Assembly (NCBI GenBank): GCA_013399305.1
Contig: VXAI01000069.1
Span: 62,179-126,178 of the forward strand
Direction of reading: 5' to 3'
DNA length: 64,000 nucleotides
DNA from: Rostratula benghalensis
Taxonomy: Eukaryota > Chordata > Aves > Charadriiformes > Rostratulidae
Made by a program: the position numbers and the translations under genes
In this document: positions 45,600-58,924 of the stretch, one piece after another
How the letters are laid out: each line of letters starts with the position of its first letter
How positions within the stretch are numbered: position 1 is the stretch's first letter
Notes under the pieces: generated by a model
Databases searched by the model: none
What the model saw: only the letters and a program-made list of their open reading frames with translations
What the model was told of the DNA's origin: nothing

Positions 45600-47460
45600 T
45601 CCTTACTTTGCACCTTCTGCAGCTTACCTGAATGACTCTGAGGTTGGATAAGCTTGGAAATGTTTAGTTCTAGGAGGAGAACAAAGTTTGGATCTCTACA
45701 TGTTGCGGAGATTCTTGGGGCTTTTGGTGACAAGACCAAAATAGAGACAGTGTTGAGTTTTCCAGCACGGCCTGCTGCTCTGGGATAAGGGTATCTCAGA
45801 GCATGCTAAGACCAATATTTACCCCTATCTCCCTTCTCTGAATTCTGTGAAATGCTTTTTGATTGATATTATATACATCAAGGTTGTTAAGCTGAGTTGT
45901 AGCAAATACATTAATTTATCCTTTTAAAAAAAACAACCCAAAACAAACCCAAACTTGTGTATTTACACAGTCCTATTTAATAATAATTCTTCAACCACAA
46001 AAGCTGATACTCACCAAAACCTGACATCTGCACATGGCAAACATTCTGGCAGCACAAATCCACATGGCAATTATCTGGGTGTTTTGACTAGCTCCTAGTG
46101 TTACAGATCTAGGTGGCATTGACAATAGATGCTTTCCAGCCAATCCCATACTTTTTTCTACCAAACACAAGTAAAGAATTTCTTCTCGTATGTGACAACA
46201 CATTCTTATTTCTCAAAGGTATTGTACAGCTACATTAATGCATGAGAAATGTGTTGAGGTGATGAGTTGAAAAACACAATGAAGGTGCCAATCAAAACTT
46301 AGAATACTGACAAACACTGAAGAAATTCAAACGTACACACAAAAGCTGAAGCTCAAGGCCCATGTGAAATAAAAAAAAACCCCAACAATCACAAAACCTA
46401 AGAAGGGTTATCTTAAAAAAATTACACTTTTTTTTTCTTATGAAATCCAAAGAAATTGCTTGATTTTTTCAAAAGTAAATTTACAATAAGAAGCAAAATC
46501 TCTTGCACAAACCATGCAGGGTAAGTTAATTTTGAATATAACTAAACAATATATCAGCAAAGTATTCCTTTCTGCTTCCTGGAGACTTGTATATTGCCAA
46601 TTTATAATTAGTTGCAGATTTTCAATTACTTTCTAGCTAACAAAACAGTTTCATTTGCATTGTTTACTTGCCACTTAACTCAAATTGTACCCAAATTGGT
46701 TATTTTAAAATGTGACACAGATTTTCAGGGCCAAAGCAAATTCTATATATTTTAGTGTAACAAGCATCTGTATTTCAGTCTTCAGTGATAAAAGTGTACA
46801 GGATTTGGCCAAAACTCAATCAGCTCCATCACAATCTCAAAATGCCTCCTGTGCAATTTGTCAAAAGCAGATTTCTTGGCAACAACACATAAAACTACAG
46901 CAACATATAATGAAGAACATAATCTCAGAAAATACGCAAAGTTTGTTTTGTGTACTAATTGAAACTGGGAAACCACTGTAGGCAAATTTAAATTCAACAG
47001 AAGATCAAAGAAATTAACCATCAAAATATCATTCTGCTACCGTGCTTAAACATAGTCCACTGCATTCGGTTTCATTCCCGATAGCCTGATTCATCAGGAG
47101 CAGTCCAAATTCATGGTGCAGAAATTTGGGGGTAGAGTGCCTAACGGGATGGATTTTACTTGGTGCTATTCAGTACCAGGCAGCCCTTGGCCAACTCTGT
47201 TATACGATGCTCTTTAAGATAATGCACCCCGCTACAAGAGTGAAGAACTGGCTGTCTGCAGCAATGCCCCGTGCCAAGAGATTTCTATTATCAGGGGAGA
47301 GAAATGCTCTCCCCTCCCTCTCCTTCCACACATCCATTAAATACAGGTGACTTTTGACTTTCAGGATAGTAAACACAAGCCTCTAATCAGCACCTTTGTT
47401 GTAGGACTTATTCCGTGACTGATCGCCCTTCTCCTCCTCATATTAAAGAATCACAGGTTT
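45600..47460. other. Intron, nothing recognised
   Basis: Plus-strand A-then-C tracts lie at 45926-45954 and about 46371-46385. AT-rich stretches at 46480-46720 have some TTAATTTTG and TAATTAG cores but no tight cluster. Confidence 0.42.
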
Positions 47461-47463
47461 TAA

Positions 47464-47482
47464 TTTTTTTTTTTTTTTTTTT
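47464..47482. repeat. Oligo(T) tract, T19
   Basis: A T19 run preceded by GGTTTTAA; no element body recognised next to it. Confidence 0.9.
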
Positions 47483-47489
47483 AATCTGG

Positions 47490-48390
47490 ATTTCCTGCTC
47501 AACTTCTCTAATTGTTCTGAAAATCCTTCCATCTTTGCTAGGTGCTGGGGGAGGACACCTGTTATCTGGGCTAGACAGTCGCTTGAAGCTAAAGACACAC
47601 CTGGCATGAAGCAAAACTTTCCATCTCTCTCTCAGTTATTGCACCTGGAGGTGTCCTCACGGCCCTGAGTGGGATGACACCAGTGTCACTTGCCTGACGA
47701 GTAATGACAGATTCAGGGCTTACAAGCTGACTCTAACTGTATGCACATTTTTGTAGCATATAGTTCTTTTACCTTTTCTGTGACAAATCTTATTCAAAAT
47801 CACATTATCTGAACTAGTCTAGTTTTGTTGAGCTATTCTACAATTTCTCCTTGGAGCTCTCTGGGCCATGGACTGCCAACGCCAGCAGAGGTCACAGACT
47901 CCACTACGCTGAAGGCCGACTGCAGGAAATGGGTAGATACAAGTTCACCAAAGGCTGGAGAAAACTCCCTGGACATTTTAGACTGAAATTTGATATTATT
48001 CTTGGATTAGAGCTGGTATGCTTTTCATGAACTGCGCTGATAAAGATTAGGTGGTGCAACAAGCAGATGATGTTTTCTCACTGGAGGAGCATCTTCTGAA
48101 TGAAGCATTATTGCTATTTTCACCCTGTTTTCCTGCTTCTTTTCCTTTTCAGTAGAGCATGACAGCACTGGAGCAGTCTGTGTAACACGGATCCTTAAAG
48201 CCAACCTATGGTATTTCCTAGGGAATACTACCTAATTATATTCTATACACAATAGCAATTTCATAAAATATATACATTAAAAAAACTCAAGCCTACAATT
48301 CCTAGCCCCACTCCTGAACACCCATTATTGTCTCCTTCCAGCAGCAAGAAATGGGCATTTAATCTTACTTTTAACTTTCAGTCTTTAAAT
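47490..48390. other. Intron, nothing recognised
   Basis: This holds a weak MITE-like trace (CAGATTCAGGGC near 47709) only. Frames are short. Confidence 0.42.
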
Positions 48391-48394
48391 CAGC

Positions 48395-48815
48395 TTTAAA
48401 TCCATGACAAGACTTTACATCCTACCCCATTGTTAGCAAGATTCCTTAATTGCCTCCTTTAAAAGACTTTATCCAGCCCTTTTGAAAGTTTAAATAAATT
48501 ATATCCACTGGTTCTCCTTTATCCATTATTTGTTAACTATTTCAAAGAAATCTGACAGGCTATAGAAACCGTGCTGATTTGTCCCCATCATATTATCCTC
48601 ATTGAGGTCCTTTATAACTTGATCTTTAATCATTCTCTCAACCATATTTCTTTATGCTGAGGTGCCTCCCAGGTTTATAATTTCAGGGATCACCCGTAAC
48701 ACCTTTGTAAAAGGAGGGGAACAATGTTGATCATCCTCCAATAAAACTTTTTTTAAAAAAAAATAATGCACTGTTGCCATTTGTCAGTTGTGTTACCGGC
48801 CATGGCAATCTATAT
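48395..48815 (-). mobile_element. Fossil CR1/L2-type LINE, reverse-transcriptase region
   Basis: Read on the minus strand, 48465-48508 encodes VDIIYLNFQKGWIK, close to the RT motif VD.IYLDF.KAFDKV of CR1/L2-type LINEs. The plus strand also carries, in order, ATATCCACTGGTTCTCC, CATGCTGATT-like CGTGCTGATTTGTCC, GGGATCACC, a TTTGTAAAAGGAGGGG stretch, and ATCATCCTCCAAT. All are landmarks of the antisense ORF2 as I know it from sauropsid genomes. The frame is broken by stops and indels, so it is dead. It is sense to VTI1A. Confidence 0.75.
48748..48763. repeat. T7A9 palindromic tract
   Basis: T7 followed by A9 inside the fossil LINE. It interrupts the LINE homology and is the fourth of five such tracts. 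Confidence 0.88.
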
Positions 48816-48819
48816 TTAT

Positions 48820-50550
48820 GACCTCTGGGCTTGATTATTGAATCTAGACATAGTCAGGGACAAATTTGCCGATTCTGAAAAATCTCCACCGGTACAGACA
48901 CCATCAGACCACCTTAGCAACCAGAGCTGTTGGAGAACATCCCCACCGTACTCTGCTTTTGTCACTGGCTCTCTACAGAACTGAACTCAAGTTACGTCTC
49001 AATCCTGACAGTCAAATCACCCTCACGGGACGGACCACGTGGATGTTTCTACTGAATGAGACAATCTCTTGTAACACTGAACTACGCCCTTCTCTGAGGA
49101 TCTGATGTAGGATCAGTCAGCAACAAAGACGAAGCTTGCAAAACTCAAAAGACAGTTGTCTCAGAGGCTGGTGCAAGAGGAAAATTAACTTTTGCAAGAG
49201 AGGAAAGTAACAGCAAAACCATGTCACTTTCCCAGCAAACAGCAACATTTATTTATTGAGTTTTAATTAGTAGTAGAAATAAGCATACCCAGACCTTCAC
49301 GAGACAATGAATGGGCAGGTAAATAAGGAAGTAATACATATATAGATATATGTTCTTATTTAAAGTTTAAAATGCATAAGGCTTGCAGATGCTATTTTGA
49401 CAAGAGTGAAACCTAAAAACCTAGAGAGCTATTCTGCCCAAGTTTCCTCTAAACTCATATCATTGCCATACAGATCCAATTATCTATTACAAATTAATTC
49501 TTCTAGTCCTTCCAGCACATTTTTTATCCCTTTGTCTCTGTCAGAGCGCTGCTGTCACTACTTGCAAAGAAAATCAACGGAGGAGGTATTTCCCCATTGC
49601 CTAGTGATGCAAACAAATAATCTAGCTTTTCTACACTCTCCTGCTCATCAAGCTGAACTGGGTTTGACAACTGGAATGTATTAATTAAACCCTTGCACAT
49701 TTAAGGGGAAAAGAGTCACTCTGCCAAATAATATGGGACAATAATGAGGACAGCATTGGAGCATCTCTACTGAAAAGTTGCCACATTTCTAGACATATAT
49801 TTGTTCACCCACTCATCCCTCTCCCCCTCCCCCAGGATCACCAGTTTGGTGTGACGTTCAGAAACAAGTATAACAGCAAGCTGCAGAGGAGATAAGTGGG
49901 TGCAGAGTGCATTTTTTAAATTTCCCTTATTAACAACATGAAGAATTGGTTGCTTTTTAAAGACATACATTATTTTCTCCCACCATCCTCATGAAGGGAA
50001 ATAAGACTAAGCAAGAGTCTTTGCCATGCAAACACTCAGAATCAAGGCCATTTTGATCTGCTCAGGAAAGGCAGAAAGACTTTCCATCACATCTGGGATC
50101 TCAACAACCCCATTTTGGGTTTTACAAATGAATTCCACTATGGAGCCCCCTTTACTTTTGTAGGGTGCTATGCAACTGGGGAAAACACTGCTTGAAGGCT
50201 TGGCTTCTACAAGGAATGGACCTTGGTGCACAGCAGGAGGAGAGAGGATACCCCAAATTCCCTTTTCTCATTTGTAGCCCATGTGGCAGGACCCCAGTTT
50301 GCATTTGGCATCTAGGCAAGGGTAGCTGTGGCAACAGCAGCAGTGGTAGCAGACAGTCATCTGAAGTGATTTGTGCTGTGGTCATATGGCCATAAAGAAA
50401 AAACCCTCTGAAAGCATTATGTGGCAGGGGTTTCCAAGGATAGCCTGAAAGGCAGAGAAACACACCAAACACTTGGAAACAGCTAATTGCTTGAGAGAGG
50501 TTGTAAACGTACTAAGTAGGCCACACAGATCACATCTTTACCATCAACAT
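48820..50550. other. Intron, nothing recognised
   Basis: This is mixed sequence right of the LINE fossil. A (CAG/CTG)-like stretch (GGCAACAGCAGCAGTGG) lies near 50331. Frames of about 60-106 codons lie on both strands and match nothing. Confidence 0.42.
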
Positions 50551-50559
50551 GTTGAACCA

Positions 50560-51070
50560 TTTATAAGAAAGTTTTGTAATTCTGCATAATTAAGTCTCTT
50601 AATAATGTAGATTTGAAGACTACAGAGCCACTGCACTTAAGGTTGATGCTATTTTAATTACATAGAAAAGACATAATTTGGGAAGAAACCTTGCAGTTTA
50701 TTACATTTACTTCTGTCAAATAACTTATAATTGTGTGCCAATGTGCCTGAGAAAGGTATTGTGGTTTTTATTGCCTTTTTAAAACAGCTTATGCCACTCG
50801 AAAAGGATTACTTCCTTTGTAAGTTGCTGTTTCAACTGAAGGGTACCAATTAATTAAGCCATTTACATAAAACTGTCTTGGATCAGCTACCTACAAAGAT
50901 AAAGGCTGAAATCTACCTTCTAATTGAACAAATAAAGTTTTAAGAATAAATATATGTTGGTAATTATCTGTAATAATACAAATTAGGAAATTTAGCTGAT
51001 AAAAATGGATGTCAAAAATTAAGACTAAATTCTTATCATCAAAATAGAATAAGGAACAGTCTATCCAAAA
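50560..51070. other. Candidate conserved non-coding element H with TCF-like site
   Basis: AATTAATTAA at 50848-50857 is followed by ACAAAGAT (50893-50900), which fits the reverse TCF/LEF core ATCTTTGT. TTTTAATTACATAG lies near 50652 and GGTAATTATCTG near 50959. The block is AT-rich but complex, with no simple repeats over 500 bases. A TCF site next to the TCF7L2 locus is suggestive only. Confidence 0.28.
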
Positions 51071-51074
51071 ACCA

Positions 51075-54000
51075 GTCTTCTAACTTCTCTTTCATTTATT
51101 GTCACATTACATATCCTTGTATCATTAGATGTCTTACCATATCACATGATGCAAACAGAGGAGGTGGAATGTCTGCATTTCAAGGGATGAGCTTATTCTG
51201 ATTTGAATTTTTGTTTGTTTGTTTGGGGGTGGACAGGAGAGAAAAGAAAAACCTCTCTTTTTCACAAATATTCATCATACACAGCAGGGAATGATAAATG
51301 ACATCATTTAGCAAAATAACCTGGGGTATTTTAACACACACAATCAAAAGTTTATTTACCTAACTGTATGCAATTGATAGGACTTCATAGTACACTATTA
51401 TATCAAGTAAAATAACATACGTGTGTCTTTTGTTGCAATAATTTTAGTAGGAAAAACACAGCTTAGAGCTAAATCATGGCCTCTTTAGCATTTAACTACA
51501 ATCTATATGTTTTCTTCTGTGCTTAAAAAAAGGAATTGTACAAGAACTTCTTAAGCCAGTGTAGAAAGAGATCTATGCTGGAGATTTTCATTGCTGCAGC
51601 CACAGCAGCACAGACAGACCGACCCCATGAAAAATAATTTTTATGTCCAGCCTCTAGCACAGAAGGTGATTTCTCATCCTCCACCTGTGTGGTGGTTCAG
51701 CTGATTAATGGTCTGGCTGTGACAGCTGTTACACATGCAAAACTTGCACTGAAGCGAGTAGTGGGATTTTTTTATCTGCATAATGACTCAAGGACATAAT
51801 TCCAAGTCATATCACACGTTCTGCGTCAGATCTCTTCCTCTACTAATTATTGCATTCTCTGCTAATGGATGGGGTACATTTTCTTCCACTATATCCCAAC
51901 CAACTGTTCTTGCCACACATAAATCAAGATTACAATACTAAAAATTTAATCTAGAGAGGGATCATATTAAAGCTTGCTCTATCTGTCTCCAGGCAGAGAT
52001 TCGGAATCTCAGAAGCAGCTGAGATTGTGCGTTACACATGTTGTGCCTACACTTGCCAAACCAGATCACTAAGACTTATGAAAACATTGGTGTATACAAC
52101 TTGGAGTCTCAGTGGGAGTACACAGGTACATCACAATAAGCACAATGCTAGGAGTATTCACAAGATCAGGGCTCAAATCAGCAAGAGATTTCACACTGCA
52201 AGCCTACCCATATCAATTTTTACTACTGAACAATAAGAGGACATTCAGTGAGGATTACTGGGTTTCTACATCTGGAAACAGAGCTGAGAAGGTTAGCTCT
52301 AGAGGGCACAGGATAGCCCTACCCCTAGGTTTATGCAGAGCCTCCAGGCTGTGGGCTGCCCCTAAGAAATACAAACAAACATCTGGCAGATAATAATTTA
52401 ATACAATGTCTGCTGTCTGATCCTTGACTGCAGTACCTCAAAACTTTCGTAAAATCATCTGAACTGCGTTACTAAACTAAACAAAATCATCTTCTTAAAC
52501 AATATAGCAAACTTGTTTCCTGTGCACAATCCCACCCTCTCAAAGTTCACAGTTGTTGGACTTCACCAGTTCAGTGCTGGATTTGTACCCTCTTGGCCCT
52601 GCAAGATGCAAGTCTGTTGTCCAAGTCCTCTCCCTGGGAACTGATAGGATTTCCCACCAGGACAAAACACTGGAGGCAGCTGTGAGGGAAGGGCAGTGAG
52701 CCTGGGTGAAGTGAAAAGGAACCTACATGCGTATGTTGTGTGTGGAGGGCGCGGGCTGTGATAATTAGGGAGAAGAGGACAATGCTGCAAGAACCTGAGA
52801 TGAGATCAGCTGCCAACACCAACAGGTCACACGTCAGAGGAGCCTGGTGCATTAGTCAATGACCAGGAACTGATAACAGAGCTCCTGGCTCCACACCAAT
52901 AGTCATACTAAGTCACTTTCAGGAGCTATCAGGTACCTGTTTTGGTGATTCCTTCAGCTCCAGACTAAAATATAACACTAGGTAAACACGACAGGCATTT
53001 ACCAAAGCATTTTACAGTCAGAACAGGGTCTCTCTTGCCCTATTTTCATACACATTCACATGAATCATCTCAAAAAAAAAGAGGATATAACAATAAACAG
53101 AACTGCACATCTAACATCATAAGCAAAAATTAAACACCTTTACAGATACACCTTTGCACAAGTATGCACACACATAACCCAAAGCATAAATACACAGGTG
53201 TAAGTGCACAACAGAAGATATGAACGAACATAATAGATAAGAGAACATGCCACTTCTTGACCCAATCTTTAGCAATAGTCTCAAATTATCAGTACAAGAC
53301 GATGTACAAACCTAAAATGATACAAGGGAAAAGCTATTTTCTTCTGTGTGTTTTTCTTTCAAAAAGTGGTTCAGAAAATCCATTGGTATTTTATAACGCC
53401 TCACAAAATTGAAAGGAAGTGTCACCCAGACAGGTTTACTGATCCCTAGTTTAACAAATATTACAAAGCTGCTACCTCTACGAGGGTGCACTACCATCTC
53501 TTGGAAAGCAATGCTTTCATTTCACATTCAAGCAGGTAAGGTGGGATGAGTACAGTCACTGCAACGGGAAGCCACAAATGCATTGTGTGCAGCCATTTCA
53601 TGTCAATGGAAATAGATACCATATAAATACCATTCACAACATTACAAAAACACAACACACAGAGCACCATCCTCCCACACTTCTCATTCCACCCTGGATC
53701 AGTCACTGGTGCTAACATGATCAACACAACAATTTGGTAGAGAAGAATCTGGTTTTACTTTTACCAAGAAGCTCATCTTTCCTCTCTTGCCTACGGCTCT
53801 TTTATTGGTCTTCAGCCCTGGTTCTAGAAGAGGGCACCACTTTGCCAAAATGCTTAGGGATGCTTCACTTGTGGAAGATGCCATGCTGAATAAACTCCTA
53901 CCATGCTTCACTGTACATGTATCAAAAGTGAAATTTCTTCTGGCAGTAACAGCAAGCGTCATCTGGAAGAGACAATCTTATCCTCAGGAGTTATTCAAAG

Positions 54001-57000
54001 AGTAGATGCTGTCTGCCTTTAAAAAGAAGGTAGCAGAAGAGCAAAAGTGTTCTCCTGTGCAGGAATATTTCTAATATTTCTAAAACTTCTAAGCTCAAGT
54101 TTGATTTGAACAAGGGAAAATACCTCTACCTGCATTTTTTTTTCTACAACTGAAGTATTAACTACATCAAAAAGATCACTGCTGTACATATGTTCGGCTG
54201 TATCTTCAGAAGGGTTAATTTCTCTGAAGTTTATCTAGAAGCTGACCATAGATAAACAACTCAATTTTAAGAAAGTGTCCATTTTTGTAGCTCCTGGATG
54301 ATTATCTAGAAGTATCTATTGAGCTATGGGAAGGAGATGTTCTTATGAAAGAAAGATCTTTAGCTCTGAACTGTACACCCCGTTGACTGCTGCTGTTTCC
54401 TGTGATGCAACACCCTTTGGCAGACATATAGATTGCCATCTGTGTCACACTTATCTCCTTTGGTGGAAAGGAGACAAGCTAAAAGTCTTCTGGCTGATGT
54501 ACCTGGAAGCTGGTTTAATTTGTACTCACGGAACAGGTAGACAGTAGTTAAAATGTTACCTCGGTGCCTTTTGTATAAAAATGAGATTCAGAAATCAGTT
54601 CTAGAAAGGAAATTATAATTCAGTTTCTACTTGTATTTTGCCCCAGATGACTCAGACATTACCTCATTGACAAGGATCAGAAAGAAGCCACTGTTTCAAC
54701 TTGCCAAGCCTGTGGCTAGAAGTGACATTCCGAGCCTGATCTTAAGTAACAATCCCTAAGTAATAGGCTATACAACTAATTACTAATCCCTTGAGCTGTC
54801 TAGGCTATAGATGCCACCATCATACACTATTTATTTGGATGAAATTCTGTATCAAAATATTTCAGCAGGACTACAGTGACCTGGCAAGATACAACAGGAA
54901 TGGATGACTTAGATAAGCCACAGATCAGACAGATACTCTTAGCAAGTCTATGAACCTTAAATTGTTAAAACATATGAAGCTACTTATCAGAAGGCAAAAA
55001 TACTACGTATTTCTTTTCTGATTTTTTAAGTTTTAGGAAGAGTATATAAAGAAACAATATTGAAAAGTCTTAATTTTTTATCAGCTAGCTTTATTCCTAA
55101 TTATTCCTATATTTTATCCTCTGCAGATGCCAAAGATAAAATAGAAACATAATTAAACGAAAAGCAAGGAAGAGATGTCCTGAACCCAAATGTGTCTAAG
55201 ATAACCTAGTTTTTGGAATCTAAACAAACCTCTCTTTAAACATTTCTTCTGCAGTGTGCCTCACTTGGAAGCATCTTCACTTCCACGTGAAAATCACAAA
55301 ATTGAATCCCTGACACCAATGCAACTAAGACCTCAAGAGCTTTTCTCCCTTAAAATGTACAATCATTTCTCACTAGCTGACACTAGCTGTTGACCTGCGT
55401 GATTTGTTATCTTCGACATAAAGTACACAAAAAGCTTTAGAAATTCCACATACAGGACCATCTGGTTAGTGTTACCCCATTTATTCCACTCTTTTTCCAT
55501 TAAATGTTTGAACCAGAAGTATACGAAACACTAATAATAAGTAGAATGTTCAACAAATGTTAATGACTGACTATAACTTATCACATTTTTCATTCTAAAT
55601 TCCTCATAGAAGCAATTCGTTTGTTTTTAGAGATCTTCACCATTAGAGAATTTTCTCACTGGCCTGAAGAAGTGATATTTTCTCTTTTCATAGCACTTGC
55701 CAGTGATGTGTGTGTAGATTTCAAACACATGGAGTTAAAATGGTGTACATTTTACTTCTCCGTCCCTAAGGCATGCTTAAGTCCTGTGATAAGACTATCT
55801 CTCCATTGCTTAATGTGTTGAATAGGGAAGGTATGTGCTGGTTTTCAAGTGCATGGCAAAAAACATTCTGTACAGAGGTGCATAGGGCTGTTCCCTAAAG
55901 TTCAGACATGGCAATGAGTGGGAATCCATTTTCTCATCCTGCAAAAGTTCAAGAGTCCAAATATTTTGCAAGCCCATATCAGTTGGCAAACCAATTATTT
56001 TTATATGATAAACCAGAGAAGAAATGAGCACACACTCCAGAAAAGGCAACAACTCCATAACTGTTGTGCTCCCTGTGATCTGAAACATCAAGATCCTGTT
56101 TCCTAATTTAGACTGAAGACTCACATTTCATGTACCAGATAAATCTTCTATCTACTGACTCTTCCAGGGAAGGTGTCTCTGTATCTCCTCTTGGAGTTAT
56201 TCATTTCCAAATTTGAGTTATTCATAGCAGCAGACATTTGGATCCATCCCCACAGCTCCCCCTGACACAGCCACATGACTCTTTGGATGGGTGAGAAAAG
56301 AGCAATGGACACTAGGTCTGTATTTATCTTTTTCTCTCTCCTTTTGACCAGAAACTCTGTCTTTGTCAACTGCAGTAGGAAAGGGCACAACACCAATGTT
56401 GCACAGTTGATTCTTTTGGGGTTCTAAAAAAACCTTACCCATCTTTGCTGAAGTGCTACCACACTCACTTGTGCACATGTATATATCAAATAGGTTCCAC
56501 AGGACTCGGGACTTTCCAGAAATGAGAACTGAATATTGGGCATATCGTCTCCTAAACCCATTGCTCTTACTGGACTGAAAAGCCAGAACATTTCTCAGCC
56601 ACTGAGGCAGGGAAACTGATGTGTCCTAACCCAGCTTTTTATCCTAGCAGCTAGCAATTGCCTCTCAAGCTTTTGAGCTCCCCCCAAGACTCTCCATTCC
56701 AGTCTGAAAAAGAAGTAGTTGAGGCTTGTGTAAGGAAACGATGCTGCTTGGCATAGCAGCCAACACCTGGAGTATGGTGGCTATTGCAGGGCAAGGGAGT
56801 TCTGAAAGCCAAGTTACCCTCCAATGCACTGTCAGGCTTTCAGTGACTGAGTCAAGGACAGGCCTGGAGCTTTTGAGGCACTGCAATACATTGAACAAAA
56901 CAAATTTCAGATTGACTGCCTTGCATTTTATATGCATAACAGAAATGTATATAATGTACATTCAGGGGAGAAATATATTCTAGGAGTAACCCCATGCTCA

Positions 57001-57770
57001 TCGTGTCAGTGAACATTTTAGAAACTATTTTCTTTATTTGCAACAAAACAAACAAGTGCTAGATTCCTGAACCAACAGTAAACCCCTCCTGAATATATAC
57101 AGGCAGCAAGGGAAAAGTAGGAACCGGATGATGCGTGGCTTGAGAACATTTTAAGAAACTGAATCTCCTTTCAGATCATCTCAGGTTCATCCTTTCAAAC
57201 ACCATTATAAATTAAAGTGCTGTAATGAATTTTGTCACGGGTGGGGGTTTGGTTTGAAGGAACAATGCTACATTTGATTCAAGAATAATCTATTCCGACC
57301 TATAATACCAGTGTGCCAGCTTTTTTAAATTAACTGACCACAGCTAGCAAACAGCTATTAACATGGTGACTGTGTGGGAATACAAAGATATGCAGTGTCT
57401 GTGCTGCTGAACCACAAAGTATTTTTAAAAGAAGAAAAAATTAAAGACGGCCTCCCCCTCCCCAACTGGTCACTGAGACAATGAACTCATTCAATCTTTA
57501 CAATCTTTTGTGCTTCTTTATAGGAATATTCCACCAATCTCCAAAATTAGAGCTGGTGGTTGGCTCAATATGATGTGTGCACAATGCTCACAACATGGCT
57601 AAGCATTCTATAAAATCAGTGATTACTGCTCCCTTGTACATGCGTGTCACATGTCAAAATCACCGTACAGCTTCGCAATTGCCTGTGTAAATATCTACAG
57701 TGATAAGGCCACCCTGATATCAAAACATCCAGACACAGCTTACTATTCACTGTTCAACTCATCCACCCAG
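51075..57770. other. Intron, nothing recognised
   Basis: This includes a (GTTT)n stretch near 51211 and a weak MITE-like trace GAGCCTGATCTTAAG near 54733. The minus frame of 104 codons at 55810-56124 and others are unrecognised. Some AT-rich cores (54760-54790, 55080-55110) are not clustered enough to call. Confidence 0.42.
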
Positions 57771-57775
57771 CGGCA

Positions 57776-58198
57776 TTGACACCAACCTCTTCCACTTTCT
57801 CTTCCCAACAAACTGCAGATGTGTCTTTTGAGCAGGAGGCAAAACCAAAAGACTTCAGGAAAGACCTTCACCGTGGCAATATGGACATGAGTTGGCAACA
57901 GCAACACCAGCAGCAGAGCTGGCTGCACTCTTCCCAAGAGGGATGGATGCACCAGTGCATCTCACTGGTCTCCAGTGGCAGAGAGGACAGAAGTGATGAG
58001 GTTCAGGCTAAATTTTGGGTCTCCAACTCAGGACAGAATTATGCTGCTATTGCACTAACAGGCCAGCTCAGATCATCTGTTCTTGCCTTTCCATCAACAA
58101 CAGATGGTTCATATAAGAATACCATATATCCTCAGCATGGTAAGAAGTTATGGGATTTTTTTTTTTTTTTGAGGATTTTGAGGAATATGGTTGCCTAA
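57776..58198 (+). other. Unassigned 140-codon frame with a Gln-rich CAG patch
   Basis: The frame contains a short Q-rich run (WQQQHQQQSW) from CAGCAACACCAGCAGCAG near 57898, and ends in translated T15 (FFFFF). No domain is recognised. Running through a homopolymer into its stop argues against a real protein, so I do not call it a gene. Confidence 0.12.
58156..58170. repeat. Oligo(T) tract, T15
   Basis: A T15 run between TATGGGA and GAGGATTTTGAGG. Confidence 0.9.
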
Positions 58199-58199
58199 G

Positions 58200-58920
58200 G
58201 ACAGATATGTGCTTTGCTATAAGACTGCCTGGCAGTAAACAGCCTTTTAAAAAAGCCAATAATTTTTTTCAGAAGCAAATAATGAAAACTGCACATCTGA
58301 GAACATAATGAAAACAGTGTTTTTAACAGAGTAAGAAATCTGTAAAGCTGAATTTTAAATGATTATGAGAAATCAAGAAAGCAATGAGTCCATTCTTGTA
58401 ATAATATAAAAAAATGCCAATGAAGAGTGGTGACTTTTTCCCCCCCCAGTAGGAAAGCATAACTTTTTCCTACTTCTCATTATAAAGAACAAGGAAATTC
58501 TTTTGGCTCAGGCAATATAACTGTTCACCTGAAAGGTAGATGCCAGACTTAAAAAAATTTCTAGTGATAATTCCTGAGTTTCAGAAAGCAACTGTGAGGA
58601 GTTGGTTATGACAAGGACGCATACAAAGCCATCGTTACAATGCACCTCTTCCTTCTGCTTATTGAAAGAGCAGCTTTGGAAAAGCTTGAAGAGCATTTTT
58701 GATACCGGCATTTTCTCTGCTCATCACTTTGACCATTGTTATTCCTCTTTGCTGTGGTTTCCCTTTTTCTGTTATATAAACATAATCTACTTGCTTTTCT
58801 TTCAAAGCATTCTCAGTCTAATCCCCTCCCAACCTATTCTCATTCATTTATTCCAGAGGGGAAAGCTCCCACCTCCAGTCAGCCCCTGACAGTAGGCTCC
58901 ATCACCCATTTGTTACCTTT
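58200..58920. other. Intron left of the LINE fragment, nothing firm
   Basis: A C8 run lies at 58440-58447. The C/T-rich part from about 58780 may be further LINE sequence leading into the recognised 3' end, but I could not match it. Confidence 0.38.
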
Positions 58921-58924
58921 TCAA

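Noticed and set aside
57776..58198. 140-codon plus-strand frame with a Q-rich patch as a gene
   Set aside because: It runs through a T15 homopolymer to its stop, has no domain and no splice or promoter context.
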